DNA from: Bacillota bacterium
GTDB lineage: Bacteria; Bacillota; Clostridia; Acetivibrionales; DTU013
Assembly: GCA_023409615.1 (NCBI GenBank)
Contig: JAEYRF010000150.1
Span: forward strand, 1-27,105
Direction: 5' to 3'
DNA length: 27,105 nucleotides
Within the stretch, counting starts at the first letter, position 1. Each line of letters starts with the position of its first letter. The position numbers and the translations under genes were made by a program. Below, one piece after another: positions 15,866 to 24,057 of the stretch. The notes beneath the pieces were generated by a model. It ran no database searches. It had not been told where the DNA came from and worked only from the letters and a program-made list of their open reading frames with translations.

Positions 15866-16633
15866 ATGGCAGAAATATTGAAGGTTCACAATGTAGAAAA
15901 ATATTACGGGAACAAGGGCAATCTTACAAAGGCGCTGGATCATGTGAGTTTCTCAGTAGAAGAGGGCGAATTTGTCGGGATCATGGGCGCATCGGGCAGC
16001 GGAAAGACAACATTGCTCAATTGCATATCCACAATAGACAGAGCCACCAGCGGACACATATTAATCCGGGAGCAGGATATCACTGAAATGAAAAGCCCTC
16101 AATTAGCCCGTTTCAGACGGGAAGAGCTGGGATTCATCTTTCAGGATTACAACCTGTTAGATACACTGACGGGATTTGAAAACATTATACTTCCTTTAAG
16201 CATCTCCAATATCCCTCACAAAAAGGCTGTCAAAAGAGTTGAGGAGATCGCGGAGAAGCTGGAAATCACAGATATCCTTTCCAAATACCCTTATGAGATG
16301 TCCGGCGGTGAGAGACAGCGAGCAGCTGCATCCAGGGCAATAATTACATATCCTGCATTGATCCTTGCCGATGAACCTACAGGATCACTGGATTCCAAAT
16401 CGGCCCGCATGCTTTTAGAGTGTCTCGAACGTCTGAACAGGAGCATGAGCGCAACAGTTGTCATGGTCACCCATGATGCCTTTACCGCCAGTTATTGCAG
16501 CAGAATTCTGTTCATTAAGGACGGCAGGCTCTTCAATGAACTGATCAAAGGTGAGAGCAGCAGGAAGGAATTCTTCGGAAAGATAATCGATGTAATTACA
16601 CTACTTGGAGGTGACGCGGGTAATGTTCTATAA
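15866..16633 (+). CDS. ABC transporter ATP-binding protein (BceA-like)
   Basis: This 255-residue ATPase belongs to a peptide-antibiotic detoxification transporter. It has Walker A GASGSGKT (41-48), Q-loop FIFQDYNLLDTLT, signature MSGGERQR (145-152), Walker B ILADEP and switch H203 in VMVTHD. The C-terminus VITLLGGDAGNVL is typical of BceA/VraD-type subunits. GGAGGA precedes the ATG by about seven bases. The end overlaps the permease start by 11 bases, so the two are translationally coupled. With the kinase and regulator it forms a complete RSAB module. Which peptide (bacitracin, nisin-like or other) is recognised cannot be said. Confidence 0.95.
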   Translation: MAEILKVHNVEKYYGNKGNLTKALDHVSFSVEEGEFVGIMGASGSGKTTLLNCISTIDRATSGHILIREQDITEMKSPQLARFRREELGFIFQDYNLLDTLTGFENIILPLSISNIPHKKAVKRVEEIAEKLEITDILSKYPYEMSGGERQRAAASRAIITYPALILADEPTGSLDSKSARMLLECLERLNRSMSATVVMVTHDAFTASYCSRILFIKDGRLFNELIKGESSRKEFFGKIIDVITLLGGDAGNVL

Positions 16634-18650
16634 ACTGTCACTTAAAAATGTCAGAAGGAGCTTTAAGGATTATTCACTATATTTTCTGACGCTCACCTTC
16701 AGCGTGTGCATTTTTTATGTCTTTAACTCCATTGAGGCTCAAAAAGCAATGATGTTCATCTCTCAGTCAGCTCATCAAATGTTGGAAACTATTACCATAC
16801 TCATTGGCTATATTTCTATATTTGTATCCTTTATTCTGGGCTTTTTGATCGTGTACGCAAACAATTATTTGATCAGGCGCAGGAAAAAGGAACTTGGCAT
16901 TTACATGACATTGGGTATGAAAAGAGGAAAAGTGGCAAAGCTGCTCGTTATCGAAACCTTCACCATCGGCGTGATTTCGCTGGGAGCGGGGCTTTTGGCG
17001 GGAGTATTCCTGTCACAGGGACTTTCAGTCATCACAGCGAAGCTGTTTGAAGTCGATATGAGCAGTTATCGCTTTATATTCTCCTCTATGGCCTTTCTCA
17101 AGACAATTCTGTATTTCGGAGTAATTTTCCTGGTCGTCATGGTACTCAGCACGATCTCCATCTCAAAGTATAAGCTGATTGATCTGATTAATGCAGATAA
17201 GCAAAATGAAAGGCAGAGAATAAAAAACCCCTTACTTACAGTAACGCTGTTTATTTTTTCTATTGCGTTCCTTGGCGTTGCCTATGGGCTCGTCTTAAAA
17301 AACGGCATTCGGTCATATGATAAATGGCTGCTTATTGAGGTTACGCTGGGCGCAATAGGCACCTTTCTGTTCTTCGCTTCCCTTTCGGGGTTCTTTCTTA
17401 AACTCTTGCAATCGAACAAAAAGCGGTACTACAAGGGGCTGAATATGTTTATCCTCCGTCAGATCAATGCCAAAATAAACACTGCCCATATCTCAATGTC
17501 CTTTATCTGTCTGATGCTCTTTTGCACCATCGGTATTCTATCAACAGGACTTGGCGCTACCGAGGTAATGAATCAGAGCTTTAATTCAAGCATACCCTTT
17601 GATGCTTCCTTCAGGACATCTGGGGATGTGAATATCACAGAGGAGTTCAAAAAATATGACGTTGACCTGTATGAATACACAGATAGGTTTGTAGAATATT
17701 GCTTTTACCGGGATAGTGAGGAGACACTCACAAAGGGTATGATTCTGGAAAAGGTCATCGAAGATGTCCCGGACAACACGAGTTCTTATATCATCAACTC
17801 GCCCATGATGCTGATACGGCAATCAGATTACAATGAGTTGATGAGTCTGCAGGGATTAGATGAAATAAGCCTTCCGGAGAATCAGGCAGCTATTTACTCT
17901 GATATCGCAGAATCTTCTCCTGAATTCGTAGATGCTCTCCATAAATTCATTAAAGAAAAGTTCCCCGTCACTTTGTCGGGAAAGAACTATGAAGTCAGTC
18001 CGGAAATCCTGACAAATGGGATCATGACCAATCCCGCTTCCAATATCACGCTTGCGCTGGTCGTTCCGGATCGATTGACACAGGGCAAAGAAATTGCAGA
18101 AACCGTCCTGGCCTTCAATTGCAACAAGGGCGATAGAAAAGCAATGCAGATAAAGCTGGAAGCTGATCTTGCAGATGTGGCCAATAAATATAAGGATCAA
18201 AAGGGGAACATCCTTATAGAGGGCGCAACTAAAGAAAGCGTCAGAGCAATTATGGGCGGCTCAAAGGCGATCGTTTCCTTTGTGGGTATCTACCTCGGCA
18301 TCATTTTCCTTATCACAAGCGCTGCAGTTCTTGCTCTGCAGCAGCTTTCAGAGGCTGCCGACAACCGGACAAGGTATAATATACTACAAAAGATCGGAGC
18401 TGATGAAAAGCTTATCAATTCTGCTCTGCTCAAGCAAATCGCCATATATTTTCTGCTTCCGCTTGCATTGGCTTGCATCCATTCGATCGTCGGCATCAAG
18501 GTTGCAAACGATGTCATAACCGGTGCAGGTCAGGTAGATGCCCTCAGGAACATCCTCATTACAGCTTTGATGATTATGCTGGTGTATGGCTCTTACTTCC
18601 TGGCGACGTATTACAGCAGCAGGCAAATCCTTTTAAAGGGAAAGTTATAA
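16623..18650 (+). CDS. ABC transporter permease with large extracellular domain (BceB-like)
   Basis: This 675-residue FtsX-type permease has the BceB layout: about seven helices in the first half, a single large extracellular domain of roughly 200 residues (about 320-545), and three C-terminal helices. In this family the large domain binds the lipid-bound peptide complex and the transporter also acts as the sensor for the kinase. I place the start at the ATG at 16623 because GGAGGTGA lies eight bases upstream; an in-frame TTG at 16605 is less likely. A hairpin follows the stop. The extracellular domain is the most variable part, and its ligand is unknown. Confidence 0.93.
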   Translation: MFYKLSLKNVRRSFKDYSLYFLTLTFSVCIFYVFNSIEAQKAMMFISQSAHQMLETITILIGYISIFVSFILGFLIVYANNYLIRRRKKELGIYMTLGMKRGKVAKLLVIETFTIGVISLGAGLLAGVFLSQGLSVITAKLFEVDMSSYRFIFSSMAFLKTILYFGVIFLVVMVLSTISISKYKLIDLINADKQNERQRIKNPLLTVTLFIFSIAFLGVAYGLVLKNGIRSYDKWLLIEVTLGAIGTFLFFASLSGFFLKLLQSNKKRYYKGLNMFILRQINAKINTAHISMSFICLMLFCTIGILSTGLGATEVMNQSFNSSIPFDASFRTSGDVNITEEFKKYDVDLYEYTDRFVEYCFYRDSEETLTKGMILEKVIEDVPDNTSSYIINSPMMLIRQSDYNELMSLQGLDEISLPENQAAIYSDIAESSPEFVDALHKFIKEKFPVTLSGKNYEVSPEILTNGIMTNPASNITLALVVPDRLTQGKEIAETVLAFNCNKGDRKAMQIKLEADLADVANKYKDQKGNILIEGATKESVRAIMGGSKAIVSFVGIYLGIIFLITSAAVLALQQLSEAADNRTRYNILQKIGADEKLINSALLKQIAIYFLLPLALACIHSIVGIKVANDVITGAGQVDALRNILITALMIMLVYGSYFLATYYSSRQILLKGKL

Positions 18651-18654
18651 ACAC

Positions 18655-18677
18655 AAGGGGGCTTGAATCGCCCCCTT
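18655..18677. terminator. Hairpin between convergent permease and tocopherol-cyclase-like genes
   Basis: AAGGGGGC (18655-18662) and GCCCCCTT (18670-18677) form a perfect 8-bp stem with a 7-base loop. The minus strand continues TTGTGTTTATAA, the plus strand lacks a T-run. It probably serves both convergent genes, better on the minus strand. Confidence 0.7.
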
Positions 18678-18684
18678 ATGCTGA

Positions 18685-19674
18685 TCATGGAGTAGTGCGA
18701 AACAGTGAAAATATCATTTCATTTGATATTTCCAATCCTGCATGAGTGCCGGTACCGCTATAGACGACACGACCCCTCTTATCTGAAAGCTTGATCTGGA
18801 TAACCGCGGTTATACTTTCAAATATCTCATGATCCATTAACCCATTCTTGGGCGCCTTCAATATACCACCATCAGAATGCTTTGCACTGATTTCCATCTT
18901 GTAGTGTTTGTCTTCCAGAACAATTTGAAGCTGTTGATCATGATGTTCCAGCACTAGAATTTTAGCCATTGTATAGGTCGCAAAAAGTATGATCCTGTCT
19001 TTTATCCGGATAAAGGATATGAACCCAGGAAAGAACCGTCCCATCCATGGAATCTTCGCCGCTGAAAACATTACGGTTACATCATCTGAACCAAAATGAT
19101 TTGACTGCAGCCAGACCCAAGTCTCCGGAAAAGATTTGCCCCAATCCTTTTCAATATATCCATACCCTCCGCTAAAATCTGCTTCGTTACCGGATATTCT
19201 CAATTGACCCGAAATCTCATGATGTATATTTACAATGCCATGCCTGCATTCCATAAAAGGAACAAACGTATAAAAGCCCATAATGCCAGGCCGCTTCAAT
19301 GTTTTTGGATATGCAACTATTTTATTAAACGAAAGAAGCCCAGCCATACTGAAATGATCATCAACAATATTTAGTCGGATTTCCTTATCCGAGAAATAGT
19401 TCTCACCTATTGCTACCTCAAACCGATCTCTGCTATATCTAAAATCCGAAAGCTTGTACCGTATATAGCTAACCTTGCAATCCCGCGCATCAAGTATCTG
19501 TATGAAGGCATGCTGATCTTGCATCCCCTTTCCAAAGGAGACTCCCGGGATTACAGCAAGTACATGCTTTAGTTCTTTGTCAATCAGCTTGTAATACCAA
19601 CCTTCAAAGTAGTTTTCTCTTATATTTTTCCCCTGGTAAATCGTCGGATCAAACAGCCTTTTCAGTAAATACAT
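18685..19674 (-). CDS. Tocopherol cyclase family protein (function unknown in this organism)
   Basis: This 329-residue protein resembles the tocopherol cyclase (VTE1) superfamily. The N-terminal NYFEGWYYKLID and the central GYIEKDWGKSFPETWVWLQSNHF are the family's two best-known blocks. True tocopherol synthesis is not expected in such a bacterium and no pathway genes are nearby, so it more likely binds or modifies another hydrophobic molecule; that is inference. There is no signal peptide. I use the ATG at 19674, which has GAGG eight bases upstream, rather than a TTG two codons earlier. It diverges from the AIM24-type gene and converges on the BceB-like gene. It stands alone. Confidence 0.78.
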   Translation of the reverse strand: MYLLKRLFDPTIYQGKNIRENYFEGWYYKLIDKELKHVLAVIPGVSFGKGMQDQHAFIQILDARDCKVSYIRYKLSDFRYSRDRFEVAIGENYFSDKEIRLNIVDDHFSMAGLLSFNKIVAYPKTLKRPGIMGFYTFVPFMECRHGIVNIHHEISGQLRISGNEADFSGGYGYIEKDWGKSFPETWVWLQSNHFGSDDVTVMFSAAKIPWMGRFFPGFISFIRIKDRIILFATYTMAKILVLEHHDQQLQIVLEDKHYKMEISAKHSDGGILKAPKNGLMDHEIFESITAVIQIKLSDKRGRVVYSGTGTHAGLEISNEMIFSLFRTTP

Positions 19675-19789
19675 TAACAACGCCTCATACGGTGCAGTAC
19701 CCTGCCTCCCGCTTTTGATATTATTACTAGCAATAGCAATACATTAATTCTGCTCAAAAAATACGAATAATATCATTATGCAAAGTACA

Positions 19790-19818
19790 TTGCGATTTTC
19801 AATGAAACATTATATTAT
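19790..19818 (+). promoter_or_regulatory. Promoter of the AIM24-family gene
   Basis: TTGCGA (19790-19795) and TATTAT (19813-19818) lie 17 bases apart, giving a leader of about 55 bases. The rest of the 206-base divergent region shows no clear promoter for the tocopherol-cyclase-like gene. Confidence 0.5.
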
Positions 19819-19880
19819 TATTAGTGAATGATTGGTTTTACTGGTAGTTTATTCTGATAAATATTTAAGGAGGTCGTATG

Positions 19881-20840
19881 ATGAATTGCCCAAATTGCCA
19901 AAACCCTTATACCCCGGGACAGAAGTTCTGCAAAAGCTGCGGTGCTAAGCTTGAAGGTTTAGCTCCCAATCCGGCTGTAACAATGTCTGCCCCACCTTCA
20001 GTCAATGCCGCATATGCAAGTCCCTCATCAGCAGGCAATCGGATGCGTAGGGCGCATGAGGTCGAATTCAAGATACATGGCGAGGACATCCAGTTTGTAG
20101 AAATTATGCTGGATCCCGGCGAAACGATTATCGCAGAAGCAGGGGCTATGATGTATATGGACAGTGCAATCAAAATGGATACCATCTTCGGTGATGGCTC
20201 GGGAAAAGATTCCAATGATCTGATGGGTAAGCTTTTCTCCGCAGGCAAACGTGTGCTTACCGGCGAGAGCCTTTTCATGACATCCTTCACAAATACCGCA
20301 GGCTTAAAACGCTGTGTCTCTTTTGCAGCTCCATATCCCGGAACAGTGGTTCCCTTTGATCTGGGTGATTATGGCGGGTTGCTGATCTGCCAGAAGGATT
20401 CCTTCCTTTGCGCCGCAAAGGGTATTTCCGTAGGGATCGCCTTTCAGAAAAAGATCGGCGTCGGACTCTTTGGCGGAGAGGGCTTCATAATGCAGAAGCT
20501 TGAAGGAGATGGTCTTGCATTCATGCATGCAGGCGGTACGATCATCAAGAAGGATCTGCAGCCGGGTGAGACTTTGATGCTAGATACAGGCTGCCTTGTT
20601 GCTATGACCGGGAATACAAATTATGATATAAAATTTGCCGGCAACATAAAGACCGCATTGTTCGGCGGGGAGGGTCTTGCCTTAGCAACTTTAACAGGGC
20701 CCGGAACTGTATGGCTCCAGTCGCTGCCATTCTCACGCCTTGCTGATAGAATCTTCTCCGCAGGCAAGGGTAAAAACCGTGAAGAAGGAAGCGTACTTGG
20801 CAACATCGGTATTGGCAGCTTCTTCGGAGGAAACAGCTGA
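19881..20840 (+). CDS. AIM24/TIGR00266 family protein with N-terminal zinc ribbon
   Basis: This 319-residue protein has two parts. Residues 1-25 form a zinc ribbon with C3, C6, C17 and C20 (CPNC..CKSC). A linker rich in Ala, Pro and Ser follows to about residue 50. The rest is a beta-rich AIM24/TIGR00266 domain, with EIMLDPGETIIAEAGAMMYMD at its start and repeated glycine-rich GLFGGEG motifs. The family is widespread in bacteria and yeast mitochondria but its biochemical role is unknown. AAGGAGG lies seven bases before the second of two adjacent ATGs, so 19881 is preferred over 19878. There is no signal peptide. It is monocistronic with its own promoter and terminator. Confidence 0.87.
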   Translation: MNCPNCQNPYTPGQKFCKSCGAKLEGLAPNPAVTMSAPPSVNAAYASPSSAGNRMRRAHEVEFKIHGEDIQFVEIMLDPGETIIAEAGAMMYMDSAIKMDTIFGDGSGKDSNDLMGKLFSAGKRVLTGESLFMTSFTNTAGLKRCVSFAAPYPGTVVPFDLGDYGGLLICQKDSFLCAAKGISVGIAFQKKIGVGLFGGEGFIMQKLEGDGLAFMHAGGTIIKKDLQPGETLMLDTGCLVAMTGNTNYDIKFAGNIKTALFGGEGLALATLTGPGTVWLQSLPFSRLADRIFSAGKGKNREEGSVLGNIGIGSFFGGNS

Positions 20841-20875
20841 GCAAGTTACTAGTACAAAACACTTTGTATGACCAA

Positions 20876-20911
20876 AAGGGACTTGACTGCCAGCGCGCAG
20901 ACAAGTCCCTT
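20876..20911. terminator. Bidirectional terminator between convergent genes
   Basis: AAGGGACTTG (20876-20885) and CAAGTCCCTT (20902-20911) form a perfect 10-bp stem. Inside it CTGC/GCAG (20887-20890, 20897-20900) extends the helix past one A-A mismatch. The minus strand continues with TT. A smaller hairpin TACAAA-ACAC-TTTGTA precedes it at 20853-20868. Confidence 0.8.
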
Positions 20912-20961
20912 CAATATTGTGTTACTAAATTATACTAGGGGTACATCGCAAAAGCTCTGGT

Positions 20962-21912
20962 TTAATAGCCTGCTGAACGATCAACAATATTTTTAAGCTT
21001 TTTACCGTTCATATAAGCATGCAAATTATCCGCGCTGATACGTACAATTCTCTCGAAGGTTTCAGGCAGACTGAAGCCGCCAGATATGTGGGGCGTAATA
21101 ATGGCGTTCTTTAGCCGCCACAGTCGATGATCCTCAGGCAACGGCTCAGGATCTGTAACATCAAGAGCTGCACCTGCGATCTGTCCGCTCTCCAGTGCGT
21201 CACACAAAGCATCTGTATCAACCGCACTTCCGCGGCCTACATTGATAAGTACGGCGTTATTCTTCATCAGTTTTAACGTATTCTTATTAATGATCTTTTG
21301 AGTCAGGCTTGTCTCCGGCAGGCTTAAGGCTACTATATCCGCCCGAGGCAGTATCTCCTCGAATTTGTCCATGAGATAGAGTTCATCAAGATACTCAGGC
21401 TTATCTGTATCCTTCCGCCTGATGCCTATGGTGTAAGCACCCAGCAAATTCATCCTCCGGGCAAATTCGCCGCCGATATCCCCCAATCCGGCCACAAGGG
21501 CTGTGGATCGGTAAATGGCCTGCACCCTGCCTGTATAGGACCAGTCCGCTTTCATCTGCTTATCTCTGTATATATGCAGGTTTTTATACATCTCCAATAA
21601 AACACCGAGCATATACTCAGATATAGCCAATCCATATGCACCTGATGCATTTGTCAGTATTACACTGTCTGCAAGCGCACCTTCCTTAACAAATCCGCCT
21701 GCTCCTGCACTTTGAAGCTGCAGCCATTCCAGATTTTTTGATTCCTTGACGATCGAAGCCGGTGGAAATCCAATAATAACATTTGCATTGTATACCAAAT
21801 CTGCATCAACATTATCAGATTTTGCATAAACAAAATTAGCAGAAGGAGCACTCTCCTCCAGCAGCTTTTTATGCGTTTCCTTCACCGGGATTAGTACCAG
21901 TATGTTTTTCAC
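20962..21912 (-). CDS. D-2-hydroxyacid dehydrogenase family protein
   Basis: This 316-residue NAD-dependent dehydrogenase belongs to the family that interconverts 2-oxoacids and D-2-hydroxyacids. The nucleotide-binding motif is GLGDIG (142-147). The catalytic triad is visible: R227 in NVGRGS, E256 in DPEPLP and H275 in TPHISGG. The N-terminal catalytic domain is divergent and does not identify the substrate; the GhrA/phosphoglycerate-dehydrogenase-like group fits best. There is no ACT or other regulatory domain, so serine-pathway SerA is unlikely. The start is GTG with GGAGGTGA six bases upstream. It has its own good promoter although the radical SAM gene lies just upstream on the same strand. 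Confidence 0.9.
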   Translation of the reverse strand: MKNILVLIPVKETHKKLLEESAPSANFVYAKSDNVDADLVYNANVIIGFPPASIVKESKNLEWLQLQSAGAGGFVKEGALADSVILTNASGAYGLAISEYMLGVLLEMYKNLHIYRDKQMKADWSYTGRVQAIYRSTALVAGLGDIGGEFARRMNLLGAYTIGIRRKDTDKPEYLDELYLMDKFEEILPRADIVALSLPETSLTQKIINKNTLKLMKNNAVLINVGRGSAVDTDALCDALESGQIAGAALDVTDPEPLPEDHRLWRLKNAIITPHISGGFSLPETFERIVRISADNLHAYMNGKKLKNIVDRSAGY

Positions 21913-21947
21913 CTGCTGTCACCTCCGAATAGTATAAAAGCATTCAT

Positions 21948-21976
21948 ATTATACATTCCCCGTACATACATTTCAA
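21948..21976 (-). promoter_or_regulatory. Sigma-A-type promoter of the D-2-hydroxyacid dehydrogenase
   Basis: On the minus strand TTGAAA (21971-21976) and TATAAT (21948-21953) are separated by 17 bases, leaving a leader of about 30 bases. Confidence 0.65.
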
Positions 21977-22011
21977 ATCAACTATCGTCGGGGCATGGTA
22001 ATATGCAAAGA

Positions 22012-23556
22012 TTACTGCGTCTTCATAGAAAGATTTGTTATCATATCGTCCGTTTCGACAGATTGGTCCGGTACCAACTCACCTATTCCAAATATTTTTC
22101 TAAAATGGTAACCGTAGATAGACAGTGTAATAGCCAGTGAAAATACATCAGGTCTCCTGAATACAGACCAAAAGAATAATCTCCAGTAATACATCCTTCC
22201 CTTCTCCAAAAAGCCTATTCGAAAATTCGCCCTCAACAATGCGAAGATCTTATTAAGACTTATACGCTGCATGCCCACAGTCATAGGCCTGTACTCATTT
22301 AAAAAATTCGCGACCCGTTCATAATAGTATTTTGGAGCATATATGGTGTTGATGATTTTCTGATATCCGCTCAACAATATATTCAGCTCCATAACAGGAG
22401 TAAAATTCATTGAAAGGTCAGTGTTGTTGCCGGTAAAGTTTGAAGATATCCTGCCTTCCTTCATGAGGCGCTGATAAAGCCGTGTCCCTTTCGGCGCATT
22501 CAATAACCCCACCATTGCTGTAACGATACCACTGTCTTGTATAAAATCAATCATTCTTTTAAAAATAGTAGTATTATCACTGTCGAATCCTATGATAAAT
22601 CCACCCTGGACTTGCAGTCCGAACCGTTGCATTTTCTTAACACATTCCACCATATTGCGGTTTTTATTCTGATTCTTGTTGCATTCGGCCAGGCTATCCT
22701 CATTTACCGTCTCAATCCCGACAAAGACCGACTCAAAACCCGCTCTGGCCATAAGACACATGAGTTCTTCGTCATCAGAGAGGTTGACGGAAACCTCTGT
22801 CAGAAAACTAAAAGGGTGTCTCTTTTCTTCCATCCAGTTTATCAGTTCCGGCAACACCTCTTCCTTAAGTTTCTTCCGGTTCCCGATAAAATTGTCATCA
22901 ACAAAAAAAATGCCGCCTCTCCACCCATGTTCATAAATCACATCAAGTTCCCGAAGAATCTGTTGTACCGACTTGGTACGTGGAGTATGACCAAAGAGAG
23001 TTGTAATATTGCAAAATTCGCAGTTGTAAGGACATCCGCGGGAATATTGAATATTCAGTGTCGCATATGACTTCAACTTAACAAGTTCCCAAGCCGGAAT
23101 AGGTGTATCGGATAGATCCGCCCAACTATCAGCAGTATAGATATGCTTTGGTGTACCCCTCTCCAAATCGCTCAGAAACTGGGGAACAGTCAGCTCTCCC
23201 TCATGAAGCAGCAAATGATCTACATCATCATAATCTGGATAATCGCTTGTAAAGAGCGGTCCTCCTGCCACAGTTTTTGTGTGGAGCAATTTACAGCGAT
23301 CTATCACATCTCTTGCAGAAGCTTTTTGTATCACCATAGCACTGATGAAAACATAATCTGCCCATAGTATGTCCTTGTCCTCAAGTGCAGTGGTATTCAT
23401 ATCGATAAGCTTCTTCTCCCATGACTCAGGAAGCATTGCAGCAATAGTAATAAGCCCGAGAGGCGGGAAACTGGATTTTTTTGATATAAATTTTAATGCA
23501 TAGGTAAAACTCCAAAATGTCTTTGGAGACTGCGGATAAACAAAAAGTATCTTCAT
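22012..23556 (-). CDS. B12-binding-domain radical SAM protein with DUF4070-like C-terminus
   Basis: This 514-residue protein has an N-terminal cobalamin-binding-type Rossmann domain (about 1-135) and then a radical SAM core with the cluster motif C175-x3-C179-x2-C182 (RGCPYNCEFC). The stretch GWRGGIFFVDDNFIGNRKKL and the segment FESVFVGIETVNEDSLAECNKNQN are typical of the group with a DUF4070 C-terminal domain (about 370-510). The DxHxxG cobalamin motif is not visible, as in many of these proteins. Relatives include methylases such as the hopanoid C-3 methylase HpnR, but the substrate cannot be predicted here. The ribosome site (AAGGGG) is about 12 bases from the ATG, so translation may be weak. 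It lies among MnmD, a membrane protein and a dehydrogenase gene. Confidence 0.88.
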   Translation of the reverse strand: MKILFVYPQSPKTFWSFTYALKFISKKSSFPPLGLITIAAMLPESWEKKLIDMNTTALEDKDILWADYVFISAMVIQKASARDVIDRCKLLHTKTVAGGPLFTSDYPDYDDVDHLLLHEGELTVPQFLSDLERGTPKHIYTADSWADLSDTPIPAWELVKLKSYATLNIQYSRGCPYNCEFCNITTLFGHTPRTKSVQQILRELDVIYEHGWRGGIFFVDDNFIGNRKKLKEEVLPELINWMEEKRHPFSFLTEVSVNLSDDEELMCLMARAGFESVFVGIETVNEDSLAECNKNQNKNRNMVECVKKMQRFGLQVQGGFIIGFDSDNTTIFKRMIDFIQDSGIVTAMVGLLNAPKGTRLYQRLMKEGRISSNFTGNNTDLSMNFTPVMELNILLSGYQKIINTIYAPKYYYERVANFLNEYRPMTVGMQRISLNKIFALLRANFRIGFLEKGRMYYWRLFFWSVFRRPDVFSLAITLSIYGYHFRKIFGIGELVPDQSVETDDMITNLSMKTQ

Positions 23557-23607
23557 CGTATCAATAACCCCTTAATCTAAAATAACTACTTACACTTTAT
23601 TTTGGAC

Positions 23608-23627
23608 AATATCGGGGCTACGATATT
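23608..23627 (-). other. 7-bp inverted repeat in the radical SAM leader
   Basis: AATATCG (23608-23614) and CGATATT (23621-23627) are perfect complements with a 6-base loop, in the 97-base gap between the small membrane protein gene and the radical SAM gene. No T-run follows on the minus strand, so it is more likely leader structure or an operator than a terminator. Confidence 0.35.
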
Positions 23628-23653
23628 CATTTCGCTGCATATTTATTTTTATG

Positions 23654-24019
23654 TTATGAGAACATATACCACAGGATACCTGACATGGTGATAGCGGCAA
23701 GTATAATAATTGATTTGCTTATTTTATCTGTTTTTCTCCTCTGTCTCATCATATTCAAGAAAAAGCCGACGATACAGACAACCATGTTCACGAGCAGGAC
23801 AATAAATGCCTTCTTGAGGAGCTCCTGATCCCAGTATTGTCTTACTGATACCTCCAGCAGACGATCAAAAAAAGTTTCTCTGACGGGCTTTGCCTTATCG
23901 GTAAAAAGCAGTGCTGTTATGATCAGCAGCCAGCTTACTCCTACAGTCCACCAAACAGCTTTTACAACGATATCAGGGCCTTTTCGTCTTTCGACAAAAG
24001 CAGTCTTCATAGTAGCCAT
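23654..24019 (-). CDS. Small membrane protein of unknown function
   Basis: I do not recognise this 121-residue protein. It has three predicted membrane helices, about residues 21-39, 70-91 and 103-120. Basic residues before the first (RRK) and after the second (RQRRK) suggest an inside N-terminus and outside C-terminus. The outside segment between helices one and two (about 40-69) is charged and amphipathic (VRETFFDRLLEVSVRQYWDQ). No cysteines or catalytic motif stand out. An AGGGTGAT sequence lies upstream of the ATG. It begins 38 bases after mnmD on the same strand and is probably co-transcribed with it. Good codon structure and spacing make it a likely real gene. Confidence 0.75.
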   Translation of the reverse strand: MATMKTAFVERRKGPDIVVKAVWWTVGVSWLLIITALLFTDKAKPVRETFFDRLLEVSVRQYWDQELLKKAFIVLLVNMVVCIVGFFLNMMRQRRKTDKISKSIIILAAITMSGILWYMFS

Positions 24020-24057
24020 TTTTTATCACCCTGTTACATTATATGTCAACCAGCGTT

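Noticed and set aside
18685..19674. True tocopherol biosynthesis
   Set aside because: No prenyltransferase, homogentisate or methyltransferase genes are nearby, and the host type does not fit.
22537..23070. Long open frame (177 codons) on the plus strand opposite the radical SAM gene
   Set aside because: It lies wholly inside a well-supported gene, shows no family pattern and has no ribosome site of note.
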